NCBI GenBank assembly: GCA_002348425.1
Contig: DEBE01000078.1
Span: 1 to 13,926, forward strand
Length of the DNA: 13,926 nucleotides
DNA from: Alphaproteobacteria bacterium UBA2964
Lineage (GTDB): Bacteria; Pseudomonadota; Alphaproteobacteria; MPNO01; UBA2964
Direction: 5' to 3'
The translations under genes and the position numbers were made by a program. Below the pieces are notes generated by a model. That model saw nothing but the letters and a program-made list of their open reading frames with translations. It ran no database searches and was not told the origin of the DNA. Of the stretch, positions 5,915 through 13,926 are shown one piece after another; position 1 is the first letter of the stretch, and every line of letters begins with the position of its first letter.

Positions 5915-7774
5915 ATGGCGATTGAGTTAGGAAACCCCGATGCAAATATAGAGATGTCTGATGAAGATTTCGCGAGTATGCTGGAAGAAACCTTTGGAGA
6001 AGGTGAACTCTCAGAAGGTTCAGTAGTAAAAGGCACAGTTATAGCGATAGAAGGCGATTCTGTCTTAATAGACGTGGGTTTAAAGTCTGAGGGCCGTGTG
6101 CCAATTCGAGAATTTGGTGCCCCTGGCTCCACGCCAGAGATATCGCCTGGAGATCTAATAGATGTTTATCTAGAAAGAATCGAAGACAACCAGGGTGAAG
6201 CCATGCTCTCTCGTGAAAAGGCTCGCCGTGAGGAATCTTGGACCTTGTTAGAAAAAGCATTTAACAATCAAGAGAAAGTCACTGGCTCTATTTTCGGCAG
6301 GGTCAAAGGAGGTTTTACAGTTGACCTTTCTGGTGCCATCGCCTTTTTACCTGGCAGCCAAATAGATGTGCGACCCGTGCGAGACATTAACCCACTGATG
6401 AGTACTCCACAGCCATTCCAGATTCTCAAAATGGATCGGCGTCGTGGGAATATTGTAGTTTCCCGACGAGCCGTTTTGGAGGAATCTCGTGCTGAGCAGC
6501 GTACCGAATTACTAGCGGGCTTAACAGAAGGCCAAGTAATTGAAGGTATTGTAAAAAATCTTACTGATTATGGTGCCTTCGTGGATCTTGGCGGAGTTGA
6601 TGGATTGTTGCATGTAACAGATTTGGCTTGGCGCCGCATAAACCATCCCAGTGAAGTTTTGACGGTTGGGCAAACAGTAAACGTACAAGTAATAAGATTT
6701 AATACTGAAACACAGAGAATTTCACTCGGAATGAAGCAACTAGAGAGCGACCCTTGGGATAGCATTGAGACAAAATATCCCATTGAGGGTGTGTTTACCG
6801 GTCGAGTAAGTAACATTACAGATTATGGCGCCTTCGTAGAACTCGAACCGGGGGTAGAAGGGCTAGTGCATGTCTCAGAGATGAGTTGGACCAAGAAAAA
6901 CATCCATCCCGGGAAAATTATTTCAACTAGTCAAGAAGTTGAGATAATGATTCTGGACATAGACCAAAGTAAACGGAGAATTTCCCTAGGAATAAAACAA
7001 ACCCAAGATAATCCGTGGACTAGTTTTGAAACGAGTTTCAAGGTAGGTGCTGAGATAGAAGGTGAAATCAAAAATATAACCGAATTTGGTTTATTCATTG
7101 GCCTTCCAGGAGAAATTGACGGCATGGTACACCTATCTGATTTATCATGGGAAAAATCTGGGGAAGACGCTGTTAATGATTATACAAAGGGCGATGTTGT
7201 CAAAACCAAAGTGCTAGATATTGATATTGAAAAAGAACGTATTTCCCTTGGTATAAAACAACTAACTGATGACCCATTAGAGTCGGCAGCCAGCGAAGTT
7301 AAAAAGGGGGAAGTTGTAACGTGCACTGTTAGCTCTATTACAGAAGGTGGTGTTGAGGTAACAATTTCAAGTGGACTTAAGGGTTTCATTCGTCGGGCTG
7401 ACCTATCTCGTGAAAGAAGTGAACAACGACCGGATCGGTTTGCAGTCGGAGATAGAGTTGACGCACAAATAACCAACATAGACAAACGAGAACATAAACT
7501 GACCTTATCAGTGAAAGCTAAGGAAATAAGCGAAGAAAAAGAGGCAATGGCCCATTATGGTTCATCAGACTCTGGCGCCAGTCTTGGTGATATACTTGGG
7601 GCGGCCATGCGCAAAGCAGAGGGGGAAGAGACAACACCTTCCGAGGTCACTGATGAAAAGGAAGAGAAACTCTCAGATGATACCCTTGAAACAGGGGATA
7701 GCGCAGATACTGCCGAGGAAAATAGTCCCGAAGAATTAGAAAGCTCGGAGTCAAAAGATGCATCAAAGGCCTAA
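5915..7774 (+). CDS. rpsA: 30S ribosomal protein S1
   Basis: S1 binds mRNA on the 30S subunit and helps start translation on leaders with weak Shine-Dalgarno sites, which are common in this window. From the ATG at 5915 the protein has 619 residues with six S1 domains, at about 35-103, 120-186, 205-277, 290-364, 377-451 and 463-535. Domains 3-5 carry the best RNA-binding signatures (TDYGAFVDL, TDYGAFVEL, TEFGLFIGL), each ending ISLG-KQ. An 80-residue acidic tail follows. The frame stays open upstream to a TTG at 5879, but only the ATG gives a normal N-terminus; a further ATG at 5954 (MSDEDF) is possible. GGAAGGA lies about 17 bases before 5915, a long spacing. Domains 3 and 4 also repeat at DNA level near 6567 and 6822. 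Confidence 0.95.
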   Translation: MAIELGNPDANIEMSDEDFASMLEETFGEGELSEGSVVKGTVIAIEGDSVLIDVGLKSEGRVPIREFGAPGSTPEISPGDLIDVYLERIEDNQGEAMLSREKARREESWTLLEKAFNNQEKVTGSIFGRVKGGFTVDLSGAIAFLPGSQIDVRPVRDINPLMSTPQPFQILKMDRRRGNIVVSRRAVLEESRAEQRTELLAGLTEGQVIEGIVKNLTDYGAFVDLGGVDGLLHVTDLAWRRINHPSEVLTVGQTVNVQVIRFNTETQRISLGMKQLESDPWDSIETKYPIEGVFTGRVSNITDYGAFVELEPGVEGLVHVSEMSWTKKNIHPGKIISTSQEVEIMILDIDQSKRRISLGIKQTQDNPWTSFETSFKVGAEIEGEIKNITEFGLFIGLPGEIDGMVHLSDLSWEKSGEDAVNDYTKGDVVKTKVLDIDIEKERISLGIKQLTDDPLESAASEVKKGEVVTCTVSSITEGGVEVTISSGLKGFIRRADLSRERSEQRPDRFAVGDRVDAQITNIDKREHKLTLSVKAKEISEEKEAMAHYGSSDSGASLGDILGAAMRKAEGEETTPSEVTDEKEEKLSDDTLETGDSADTAEENSPEELESSESKDASKA

Positions 7775-7790
7775 AAAAATGAAAAAGTTT

Positions 7791-7818
7791 AAGACAATAT
7801 ATTAAAACATCTTATAGA
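7791..7818 (+). promoter_or_regulatory. Weak possible promoter for sppA
   Basis: AAGACA (7791-7796) and TATAGA (7813-7818) are 16 bases apart in the 65-base gap between rpsA and sppA. Each matches four of six consensus bases. No terminator hairpin is visible after rpsA, so sppA may be read from upstream. Low confidence. Confidence 0.2.
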
Positions 7819-7839
7819 ACTTAAATACAGCTGCAGGTT

Positions 7840-8742
7840 ATGGATGCGGATTACTTAATAGACCGGGCAAGACTAAAAAGACGGATTCAGGTTTGGAGAA
7901 GTTTGTCTATAGTCATATTTTTGTTGTTAGGACTCCTTTTCGTAATGAAATTTGAAGGAATTATTACTGAGGACTATATCGCGCGGATCAAAATTGAAAA
8001 TCTTATCTACAATGATCCAAAGCGCCTCGCAGCAATCGACAAAGCTCTGCTCGACAAAAATGCAAAAGCTTTAATAGTGAGAATAAATTCTGCCGGCGGG
8101 ACTATCGTCGGAGGAGAAGCTTTGTTCAAGACAATTTCAAGATTTCGTAAAGAAAAGCCAGTAATCGCAGTTATGGACGAATTGGCAACATCAGCAGCCT
8201 ATTTAGTTGCGGTAAGTGCCAACCGTATTTACGCTCACGAGGGAACTGTCACTGGTTCTATAGGTGTGATTTTTAAAGCAGCAGAAGTTACCGAACTTTT
8301 GAAAAAATTGGGTATTAAATTTGAGTTAATAAAGAGTTCCCCCTTAAAATCCGAACCATCGCCCTTCTCTAAATTTACTCCTATGGCAAAAAAAGCAACG
8401 AAAAGTTTAGTAGACGATATGTATAAAATGTTTGTCAGCATTGTGTCCGAAAGGCGTAAAATCAAAATAGAAAATGTTCATCGTATCGCTGATGGGCGCT
8501 TATTTACTGGGAGAATGGCTGTTGCAAATAGATTGGTCGATCAAATTGGTGATGAACGCCAAGCAAAAATTTGGTTGAAAAAAAAGATCGGTGCTAAAAA
8601 CCCAATACCAATACGCGATATTAATATTCAACGGGAGGTGTCTGACTGGTTAAAATACCTAACCGCCAATATACCAAAAACGCCTTTTTCTGAAGGACTT
8701 ATCCTTGACGGCCTAGTATCTGTCTGGCACCCTTGGAATTAA
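7840..8742 (+). CDS. sppA: SppA-type signal peptide peptidase, S49 family (short form)
   Basis: This is a membrane-anchored serine peptidase of the kind that degrades cleaved signal peptides. The 300 residues are one S49 domain, the short single-domain form as opposed to the double-domain E. coli protein. An N-terminal basic stretch precedes one membrane helix at about 21-36, placing the catalytic domain outside the membrane. The serine is S118 in ELATSAAYLVA. The general-base lysine is probably K170 in SSPLKSEPSPF. NSAGGTIVGGE at 83-93 and GTVTGSIGV at 135-143 are family motifs. AGG lies only a few bases before the ATG. Location between rpsA and ihfB is common in Alphaproteobacteria. The natural substrate is inferred from the family only. 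Confidence 0.9.
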   Translation: MDADYLIDRARLKRRIQVWRSLSIVIFLLLGLLFVMKFEGIITEDYIARIKIENLIYNDPKRLAAIDKALLDKNAKALIVRINSAGGTIVGGEALFKTISRFRKEKPVIAVMDELATSAAYLVAVSANRIYAHEGTVTGSIGVIFKAAEVTELLKKLGIKFELIKSSPLKSEPSPFSKFTPMAKKATKSLVDDMYKMFVSIVSERRKIKIENVHRIADGRLFTGRMAVANRLVDQIGDERQAKIWLKKKIGAKNPIPIRDINIQREVSDWLKYLTANIPKTPFSEGLILDGLVSVWHPWN

Positions 8743-8800
8743 ATTATTCAACTTAAGTAGATCTAATTAAAGTTCTGATATTCAAATAGGGCTGACTGAA

Positions 8801-9088
8801 ATGACTAAGTCTGAGTTGATTTTGTTATTAGCAGAAAAAAACCCACATTTATTCCACCGCGACGTCGAAAGAATTGTTTCAACGATTTTTGACGAAATTT
8901 CGGAGGCTTTAGCTAGGGGTGGTCGAGTCGAACTAAGGGGTTTTGGAGCCTTTTCGATCAAGAATCGAGAATCCCGCACCGGGCGTAACCCTAGGACTGG
9001 AGAATCAGTCAAGGTTTCACGAAAATCCGTACCATTTTTTAAAGTTGGAAAAGATCTAAAGCAACGCCTTAATGCAACGTCACAATAA
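8801..9088 (+). CDS. ihfB: Integration host factor subunit beta
   Basis: IhfB pairs with IhfA, encoded elsewhere, to bend DNA sharply. It acts in chromosome architecture, recombination, and loops that bring activators to sigma-54 promoters; rpoN lies in the same window. The 95 residues are a single HU/IHF domain: N-terminal helices ([14 protein letters not shown]), RGFGAF at 46-51, and the DNA-binding arm with GRNPRTGE at 61-68. P64 is at the position that intercalates in E. coli IHF beta. The start MTKSEL and the RTGRNP arm favour IHF beta over HU. A weak AGGG lies about 10 bases before the ATG. rpsA-sppA-ihfB order supports the assignment. Confidence 0.93.
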   Translation: MTKSELILLLAEKNPHLFHRDVERIVSTIFDEISEALARGGRVELRGFGAFSIKNRESRTGRNPRTGESVKVSRKSVPFFKVGKDLKQRLNATSQ

Positions 9089-9118
9089 ATCATTTAAAGA
9101 ATAACCCAATGTCTTTGT

Positions 9119-9144
9119 AGGAATATTTAATGCAGATCAATTAA
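9119..9144 (+). promoter_or_regulatory. Mini-ORF and Shine-Dalgarno coupled to the lapA start
   Basis: AGGA (9119-9122) is ideally placed, seven bases before an ATG at 9130. That ATG opens a four-codon frame (M-Q-I-N) ending in TAA at 9142-9144. The final A of this stop is the first base of the lapA ATG. The lapA ATG itself has no Shine-Dalgarno at a normal distance. The layout suggests that ribosomes terminating on the mini-ORF restart on lapA. This is inference from layout. Confidence 0.4.
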
Positions 9145-9452
9145 TGAAAATTGTCATTAGAATATCCTTTTTGGTTATCGCATTAGTCGCCGCAATTTTT
9201 GCAGTTTCTAATAGAGAAATGACCACAATTGACTTTTTTCCTTTACCTTTAACAGCGACAGCACCTTTATACATTTTTATTTTAGGGGCGATATCTATCG
9301 GTTTAGTAATCGGAATAGGTGTATCTTCCATTTCAAAAATTCGTTTAAAAATGAAGATTAAAACCCAACAGAAAAAAAAGGAGGGAGCCGAAAAGGCGAT
9401 AGAAAACCCTATAGATCCACTCGATTATACCAAAGAAAAAACAACAACGTAA
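9144..9452 (+). CDS. LapA-domain (DUF1049) inner-membrane protein
   Basis: The 102 residues have two membrane helices, about 5-21 and 41-62. They are joined by a short loop (SNREMTTIDFFPLPLTATAP) and followed by a basic, lysine-rich tail of about 40 residues, probably cytoplasmic. This is the architecture of the LapA domain family. In E. coli, LapA works with LapB in control of LPS synthesis. Whether this alphaproteobacterial homologue does the same is unknown. The NREMTTIDFFP segment after helix one is characteristic of the family. It sits between ihfB and pyrF, the usual alphaproteobacterial neighbourhood, and ends five bases before the pyrF start. The start overlaps the stop of a four-codon upstream frame. 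Confidence 0.82.
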   Translation: MKIVIRISFLVIALVAAIFAVSNREMTTIDFFPLPLTATAPLYIFILGAISIGLVIGIGVSSISKIRLKMKIKTQQKKKEGAEKAIENPIDPLDYTKEKTTT

Positions 9453-9457
9453 ATTTA

Positions 9458-10177
9458 ATGAAAGCAGAAGAACGTATTTATTGTGCTATTGACACCTCCG
9501 ACTTAAAGAAAGCGATAGAACTCGCCCAAGAATTGAAGGGAGTTGTGGGAGCCATCAAACTTGGTAAAGAGTTTTTTACTGCGAATGGGCCTGCAGGAGT
9601 TATGCAAATCCTTGAAATCGGGCATAGAATTTTTCTCGATTTAAAATTCCACGATATTCCTAATACCGTTGCAGGGGCTGTTAGAGCTACGAAAGAATTA
9701 AATTGTCATATGGTTACCATACACGCCTCTGGCGGTTCAGCAATGATGAAATCTGCTGTAGAGGCTAGAGGTACAGCTAAGAGCCCATTGATTCTAGCGG
9801 TCACTATTCTAACTTCGTTGTTGGATAATGATTTAGTTAGTCTTGGTCAAAAATTACCCATAAAAGATCAGGTATTAAGACTTGGTATGCTTGCTTTTAA
9901 AGCTGGGGTGGATGGTTTAGTAGCATCACCAAAAGAAGTTTCTTTATTACGTGCATCACTTGGTTCGGACTGTCTTTTGGTGGTTCCTGGTATTCGCCCG
10001 GCTTGGTCATCAAATGATGACCAAAAAAGAATAATGACCCCATCTAATGCTATCGAAGCTGGAGCCGATTATTTGGTAATAGGGCGACCAATTACCCAGT
10101 CCAATGACCCCAAAGCTGCAGCGGAGAGAATTGCCGAAGAAATCTCTATCGGGCATAGCTCAAAATATGGCAATTAG
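9458..10177 (+). CDS. pyrF: Orotidine 5'-phosphate decarboxylase
   Basis: PyrF decarboxylates OMP to UMP, the last step of de novo pyrimidine synthesis. The 239 residues form a TIM barrel of the usual length. The catalytic signature is DLKFHDIPNTV at 61-71, giving the D61-x-K63-x-x-D66 array. D12 and K34 (GAIKLGKEFF) complete the substrate site. VVPGIRP at 175-181 and the phosphate-binding IGRPIT with R220 are present. The start lies five bases after the lapA stop. No Shine-Dalgarno is visible, so coupling to lapA translation is likely. The 3' end overlaps trpF by 11 bases, placing UMP and tryptophan synthesis in one transcript. Confidence 0.96.
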   Translation: MKAEERIYCAIDTSDLKKAIELAQELKGVVGAIKLGKEFFTANGPAGVMQILEIGHRIFLDLKFHDIPNTVAGAVRATKELNCHMVTIHASGGSAMMKSAVEARGTAKSPLILAVTILTSLLDNDLVSLGQKLPIKDQVLRLGMLAFKAGVDGLVASPKEVSLLRASLGSDCLLVVPGIRPAWSSNDDQKRIMTPSNAIEAGADYLVIGRPITQSNDPKAAAERIAEEISIGHSSKYGN

Positions 10178-10817
10178 TGTAAAAATTTGCGGAATCAATA
10201 CTTTAGATGCGATGAAAGCATCGATTGAAACTGGTTCATCCTTTGTTGGTTTAGTTTTTTATCCTCCGTCACCCCGTGCAGTAACGGTTGCCGAAGCGAT
10301 CAATCTAGCAAAAATAGTTCCACCCACGATTAAAAAGGTTGGCTTATTTGTAGACGTTTCGCGTAAAACCCTAAAAAATATTACTGATAACGTTCCATTA
10401 GATATTTTGCAACTACACGGTAAAGAGAGCCCCCAAAGAGTAAAAAAGATCAAACAGTTTACAGGATTACCTGTTATTAAAGCGATCCACATAGAAAATT
10501 CAGGGGACTTTTCTAAAATTGAGAAATACACCGGTATTGCCGATAAAATTCTTTTTGACGCTAAAGTCCCAAAAAACTCTAAAAACTCTCTACCAGGTGG
10601 AAATGCTCTTGCGTTTGACTGGAAACTGTTTGGTAATCAGCCTTGGAAAAACCATTGGATACTTTCTGGAGGCCTAAATGCGAAAAATATTTCGGAAGCT
10701 GTTAATCTGACTGGAGCAAATACCGTTGATATTTCTTCGGGAGTTGAAATCACACCCGGACAAAAAGATCCAAAACTTATTAAGGAATTTTTAGAAACGG
10801 TTCTTGCCTTGTCGTAG
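10167..10817 (+). CDS. trpF: Phosphoribosylanthranilate isomerase
   Basis: TrpF converts N-(5-phosphoribosyl)-anthranilate to the carboxyphenylamino-ribulose form in tryptophan synthesis. The 216 residues counted from the ATG at 10167 start MAISVKICGI, with general-base C8 in KICG. The general acid is D131 in ILFDAK. GLVFYPPSPRAV, LQLHGKE, SGGLN and VDISSGVE are family motifs along the (beta-alpha)8 barrel. The frame extends upstream to an ATG at 10104, but that would add 21 residues inside pyrF that do not resemble TrpF. The 10167 start overlaps pyrF by 11 bases. No good Shine-Dalgarno is seen, suggesting translational coupling. trpF next to trpB and trpA, apart from trpE/G/D/C, is the alphaproteobacterial arrangement. 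Confidence 0.95.
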   Translation: MAISVKICGINTLDAMKASIETGSSFVGLVFYPPSPRAVTVAEAINLAKIVPPTIKKVGLFVDVSRKTLKNITDNVPLDILQLHGKESPQRVKKIKQFTGLPVIKAIHIENSGDFSKIEKYTGIADKILFDAKVPKNSKNSLPGGNALAFDWKLFGNQPWKNHWILSGGLNAKNISEAVNLTGANTVDISSGVEITPGQKDPKLIKEFLETVLALS

Positions 10818-10821
10818 CTGC

Positions 10822-10862
10822 AGAGTATAACCCGTTAATATAGTTACTCTTAATTCTTTTTT
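10822..10862 (+). terminator. Weak terminator- or attenuator-like hairpin between trpF and trpB
   Basis: AGAGTA-T-AAC (10822-10831) can pair with GTTACTCT (10843-10850), leaving one bulged T and an 11-base loop. TAATTC and six T follow at 10857-10862. The stem is AT-rich and weak. No small tryptophan-rich leader frame is visible in the 60-base gap, so classical attenuation is not supported. Partial termination ahead of trpB is possible. Confidence 0.25.
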
Positions 10863-10877
10863 ATACTTTATTAAAAC

Positions 10878-12104
10878 ATGATCAAAACCAAGAATAACAA
10901 ACCAAATACCTTAAAATTACACCCAAATTCAAATGGCCATTTTGGTAAATTTGGTGGACGTTATGTCGCGGAAACTCTTATGCCTCTGATATTATCCGTG
11001 GAGAAGGCTTATGAGGAAGCCAAAGAAGACCCCGCTTTTCGGTCAGAGTTAGAATATTACCTCAAACATTATGTTGGACGACCTAGCCCACTATATTATG
11101 CGAAACGCTTGAGTGAGTATTTAGGAGGCGCAAAAATCTATTTCAAGAGAGATGAGTTAAATCACACTGGTGCCCACAAAATTAATAACACAATGGGTCA
11201 GATCCTTTTAGCCCGAAGGATGGGAAAAGAAAGAATCATAGCGGAGACTGGAGCAGGACAACATGGCGTGGCAACAGCCACGGTTTGTGCTTTATTCGGA
11301 ATGAAATGCGTTGTTTATATGGGTGAAACTGATATTGATCGTCAAGCCCCAAACGTTTTTCGAATGAAGCTTCTTGGAGCTGAGGTTGTTCCAGTATCAT
11401 CCGGTTCAGCAACACTAAAAGATGCCATGAACGAAGCGTTGCGCGATTGGGTAACAAATGTTGAAACTACATATTACATAATAGGAACGGTTGCTGGACC
11501 ACACCCCTACCCCGCAATGGTTAGAGATTTTCAGAAAATCATTGGGATAGAGGTGCGCAATCAAATTATGAAAGCAGAGGGAAGGCTCCCTGACTCTCTT
11601 GTTGCGTGCATAGGCGGGGGTTCCAACGCCATAGGACTGTTTTATGAATTCCTCGATGAGAAAGATATTAAAATTTTTGCCGTTGAAGCCGCGGGTAAAG
11701 GTTTAAAAACTGACAAACATGCGGCTTCTCTTAGCGCGGGAGTTCCCGGGGTGCTCCATGGCAATCGAACATATCTTCTTCAAAATGAAGACGGACAGAT
11801 AACCGAAGCGCATTCTATTTCCGCCGGCCTAGATTATCCGGGGATTGGACCAGAGCACGCCTGGCTCCACGACATTGGTAGGGTAAACTACGTGGGCATA
11901 ACGGATGAAGAAGCACTCGAAGCATTTAAATTATGCGCAAAACTTGAAGGTATAATACCCGCTCTGGAGCCAGCTCATGCTTTGGCATATGTAAGCGACA
12001 TTGCGCCAACCCTGCCTCCCGATCACCTGTTAGTAATGAATATGTGTGGTCGAGGGGATAAAGATGTTTTCACAGTTGCAGATGCATTGGAAATTTCTCT
12101 ATGA
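10878..12104 (+). CDS. trpB: Tryptophan synthase beta chain
   Basis: TrpB condenses indole with L-serine using PLP, in an alpha2-beta2 complex with TrpA. The 408 residues include the PLP lysine K101 in HTGAHKINN (96-104), catalytic E123 in ETGAGQHG, the phosphate-binding GGGSN at 246-250, and CGRGDKD at 390-396. The residue contacting the PLP ring nitrogen, serine in Salmonella TrpB, is C390 here. The residue aligned with Salmonella D305, involved in closing the domain, is N337 (GRVNYV). I recall cysteine at the first site in other bacterial TrpB proteins, so neither change implies loss of activity. The ATG at 10878 has no clear Shine-Dalgarno. The stop overlaps the trpA start as ATGA. Confidence 0.97.
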   Translation: MIKTKNNKPNTLKLHPNSNGHFGKFGGRYVAETLMPLILSVEKAYEEAKEDPAFRSELEYYLKHYVGRPSPLYYAKRLSEYLGGAKIYFKRDELNHTGAHKINNTMGQILLARRMGKERIIAETGAGQHGVATATVCALFGMKCVVYMGETDIDRQAPNVFRMKLLGAEVVPVSSGSATLKDAMNEALRDWVTNVETTYYIIGTVAGPHPYPAMVRDFQKIIGIEVRNQIMKAEGRLPDSLVACIGGGSNAIGLFYEFLDEKDIKIFAVEAAGKGLKTDKHAASLSAGVPGVLHGNRTYLLQNEDGQITEAHSISAGLDYPGIGPEHAWLHDIGRVNYVGITDEEALEAFKLCAKLEGIIPALEPAHALAYVSDIAPTLPPDHLLVMNMCGRGDKDVFTVADALEISL

Positions 12105-12943
12105 GACAAAGATCTTGCAGGCTAAAAGCACGATTTAAAAAGCTTACCCGAGAAAAGAGGGCAGGACTGATTACGTTCATAACCGCTGGTGACCCCAATA
12201 TTGATATCTCAAATGCAATTCTAAATGGGCTACCTGATGCTGGTGCGGATATAATTGAGCTTGGCATGCCATTCACGGACCCCATGGCAGACGGCCCAGT
12301 CATCCAAAAATCATCCTTAAGAGCCCTCAAGGCAGGACAGGATATGCATGGCACCTTAGGTATGGTAAAAACATTTCGGGAAAAAGACCAAAATACGCCG
12401 ATTGTATTGATGGGTTATTTTAATCCTATTTACAGATACGGGATCGAACGTTTTTCAACTGATGCTGCAAAAGCAGGTGTGGATGGATTAATAATCGTTG
12501 ACCTTCCGCCAGAGGAAGATTCCGAACTCAGACTGTCCGCTAATGCTAAAGAGATTGATTTTATTAGGCTTGCAACCCCTACTAGTGACAAGGACCGGCT
12601 TCCGAGACTAATGCAGGAAGCAACTGGGTTTGTATATTATGTATCCATTGCAGGTATTACCGGTACAAAATCCTCAGCAATATCCAACATAGCTGAGGCT
12701 ATTACTTTAATAAAAAATGAGACCGATCTTCCTTTAGCTATTGGGTTCGGTATTAAAACCGCAGTCCATGCTGCCGAAGTTGCTCGATTAGCTGACGCAG
12801 TTGTAGTCGGCTCTGCGATAGTGGAACGCATTGGTAAAATAGCAGAGACAAATAGAGAAATAATTAATTGTCCCGATTTGCTTAGTTCCGTGTTAGACTT
12901 TGTAAGTGAACTTTCAAAGAGTGTTAAAAGAGCACGGTCATGA
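12101..12943 (+). CDS. trpA: Tryptophan synthase alpha chain
   Basis: TrpA cleaves indole-3-glycerol phosphate and channels indole to TrpB. The 280 residues form a TIM barrel of normal length. The catalytic pair is E53 (IIELGMPF) and D64 (DPMADGP), matching E. coli E49 and D60. FITAGDP at 26-32, [12 protein letters not shown] near 208-219 (flexible loop) and GFGIKT are family motifs. The start ATG shares ATGA with the trpB stop, so the two subunits are translated in step. The N-terminus begins [15 protein letters not shown], slightly longer than usual but in line with alphaproteobacterial forms. It ends in an ATGA overlap with accD. Confidence 0.96.
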   Translation: MRQRSCRLKARFKKLTREKRAGLITFITAGDPNIDISNAILNGLPDAGADIIELGMPFTDPMADGPVIQKSSLRALKAGQDMHGTLGMVKTFREKDQNTPIVLMGYFNPIYRYGIERFSTDAAKAGVDGLIIVDLPPEEDSELRLSANAKEIDFIRLATPTSDKDRLPRLMQEATGFVYYVSIAGITGTKSSAISNIAEAITLIKNETDLPLAIGFGIKTAVHAAEVARLADAVVVGSAIVERIGKIAETNREIINCPDLLSSVLDFVSELSKSVKRARS

Positions 12944-13911
12944 ATTGGTTAACTAATTACGTTCGTCCCAAGATTAGAGCCCTCGTAGAAAAAAAAGAAG
13001 TTCCTGATAACCTGTGGCATCAATGCCCCGGCTGTGGACAAATGATCTTCCACCGCGAATTGGAGACCTCACACAGAGTTTGTAATAACTGTGGATACCA
13101 CATAAGACTTCCCGCGAAGGAGCGCCTTAAACTTCTTTTCGATGAAGGAAAATATCAAACGGTCGATCTGCCAAAATTAACATCTGATCCCCTTAAATTT
13201 AAGGACCTAAAACGCTACACCGATCGTCTAAAAGAAAGTAGAAATGCAACTAATGAAGAAGATGCTATGATTCTTGCTCATGGTGAGTTAGGTGGGCAAA
13301 AGGTTGTAGTCGCAATAATGAATTTCGCTTTTATGGGTGGGTCCATGGGACTAGCTCTGGGAAAAGCATTTCTCACCGCTGCAAGATTAGCAGTCTTGCA
13401 GGAAGCTCCTCTGATTTGTTTCACTTCATCTGGTGGCGCACGAATGCAAGAGGGCATTCTTTCTTTGATGCAAATGCCCAGAACAGTAGTCGCCGTAGAT
13501 GAAGTCAAAAATGCAAAATTACCATACATTACTATACTTACAGATCCCACTACTGGAGGAGTCACTGCATCATTTGCAATGTTAGGTGATATTGCTATTG
13601 CTGAACCCGGGGCAGTTGTAGGGTTTGCTGGTGCCAGAGTAATAGAGGAAACCATACATGAAAAACTACCCGAGGGGTTTCAGAAAGCCGAATATCTATT
13701 AGAACACGGAATGATAGACCGGGTGGTTCATCGGCATCAAATTCGGGATGAACTTATTAAAATCACCAATCTTTTGATGGTTAAACGGATGGATGATAAT
13801 GTTATATCTATTAGCTCAAACTCGCAAAACCGAGTGAAAGAAAAACTAGATTCACATCGCTCGAATGAGAGGAGCAAAGACGTAACAGAAGAGCGGCCCG
13901 CTGCAGAGTAA
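12940..13911 (+). CDS. accD: Acetyl-CoA carboxylase carboxyltransferase subunit beta
   Basis: AccD pairs with AccA to transfer the carboxyl group from biotin on AccB to acetyl-CoA, committing carbon to fatty-acid synthesis. The 323 residues start with the AccD zinc ribbon: C29-x2-C32 (CPGC), 15 residues, then C48-x2-C51 (CNNC). The carboxyltransferase domain follows with SSGGARMQEG at 163-172, DPTTGGVTASFA near 202-213, and GFAGARVIEETI from 228. The last 35 or so residues are charged and poorly conserved. The ATG overlaps the trpA stop as ATGA. trpFBA-accD is a frequent alphaproteobacterial arrangement, usually followed by folC. Only 15 bases remain after the stop, too few to test that. Confidence 0.97.
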   Translation: MNWLTNYVRPKIRALVEKKEVPDNLWHQCPGCGQMIFHRELETSHRVCNNCGYHIRLPAKERLKLLFDEGKYQTVDLPKLTSDPLKFKDLKRYTDRLKESRNATNEEDAMILAHGELGGQKVVVAIMNFAFMGGSMGLALGKAFLTAARLAVLQEAPLICFTSSGGARMQEGILSLMQMPRTVVAVDEVKNAKLPYITILTDPTTGGVTASFAMLGDIAIAEPGAVVGFAGARVIEETIHEKLPEGFQKAEYLLEHGMIDRVVHRHQIRDELIKITNLLMVKRMDDNVISISSNSQNRVKEKLDSHRSNERSKDVTEERPAAE

Positions 13912-13926
13912 TAAAATATTAACTCG

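Noticed and set aside
7557..7739. Plus-strand open frame of 60 codons inside the rpsA tail
   Set aside because: It is an alternative frame of the acidic S1 tail. The low-complexity codons produce a basic shadow peptide with no independent start signals.
8725..8740. TGGCAC resembling the -24 part of a sigma-54 promoter
   Set aside because: The -12 GC element is not at the required spacing, and the site is within the end of sppA. No convincing -24/-12 site was seen in the window.
10104..10166. Upstream ATG extending TrpF by 21 residues
   Set aside because: The extension lies entirely in the pyrF coding end and does not resemble TrpF; the family begins close to the KICG motif.

Overview
The window is a dense, AT-rich block of bacterial core genes. 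By eye GC is near or below 40 percent, and no mobile element, CRISPR array or phage gene is visible. The content and order point to an alphaproteobacterium: lptA-lptB-rpoN-ptsN, tRNA-Ala(GGC), a TIGR02300/FYDLN-type acidic protein, aroA-cmk-rpsA-sppA-ihfB, a LapA-domain protein, and pyrF-trpF-trpB-trpA-accD. The FYDLN-type protein is largely confined to that class. Its four intact zinc-ribbon cysteines resemble, from memory, Rhodospirillales-type versions. The AT-rich composition would fit a marine or otherwise streamlined lineage. The lineage call is inference.

Left part (1-2985, plus strand). The last codons of a probable lptA are followed by lptB, the ATPase of the LPS export machine, and rpoN, sigma-54. 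ptsN, the EIIA-Ntr phosphocarrier, follows after a 141-base gap. The hpf/raiA gene that usually sits between rpoN and ptsN is absent here. ptsN ends in front of a strong hairpin that can terminate transcription from both sides.

Middle island (3070-3638, minus strand). tRNA-Ala(GGC) and the zinc-ribbon acidic protein converge on ptsN. A 181-base divergent intergenic region separates the latter from aroA and holds a -35-like element on each strand plus a dyad upstream of aroA.

Right part (3820-13911, plus strand). aroA (shikimate pathway) overlaps cmk by 4 bases through a TTG start. A 128-base structured leader precedes rpsA, which encodes six-domain ribosomal protein S1. Then come sppA (membrane S49 peptidase), ihfB (IHF beta), a two-helix LapA-domain protein, pyrF (pyrimidines), and the trpF-trpB-trpA-accD run with stop/start overlaps at pyrF/trpF, trpB/trpA and trpA/accD. 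The run links pyrimidine, tryptophan and fatty-acid synthesis. IHF and sigma-54, both encoded here, commonly act together at enhancer-dependent promoters.

Nothing here amounts to a previously undescribed system. The items worth a second look are small: the missing hpf, the rpsA leader with mutually exclusive hairpins, a four-codon mini-ORF whose stop overlaps the lapA start, a G-quadruplex-like run in aroA, the aroA-upstream dyad, and residue variants in EPSP synthase and TrpB. No gene-free stretch exceeds 300 bases.
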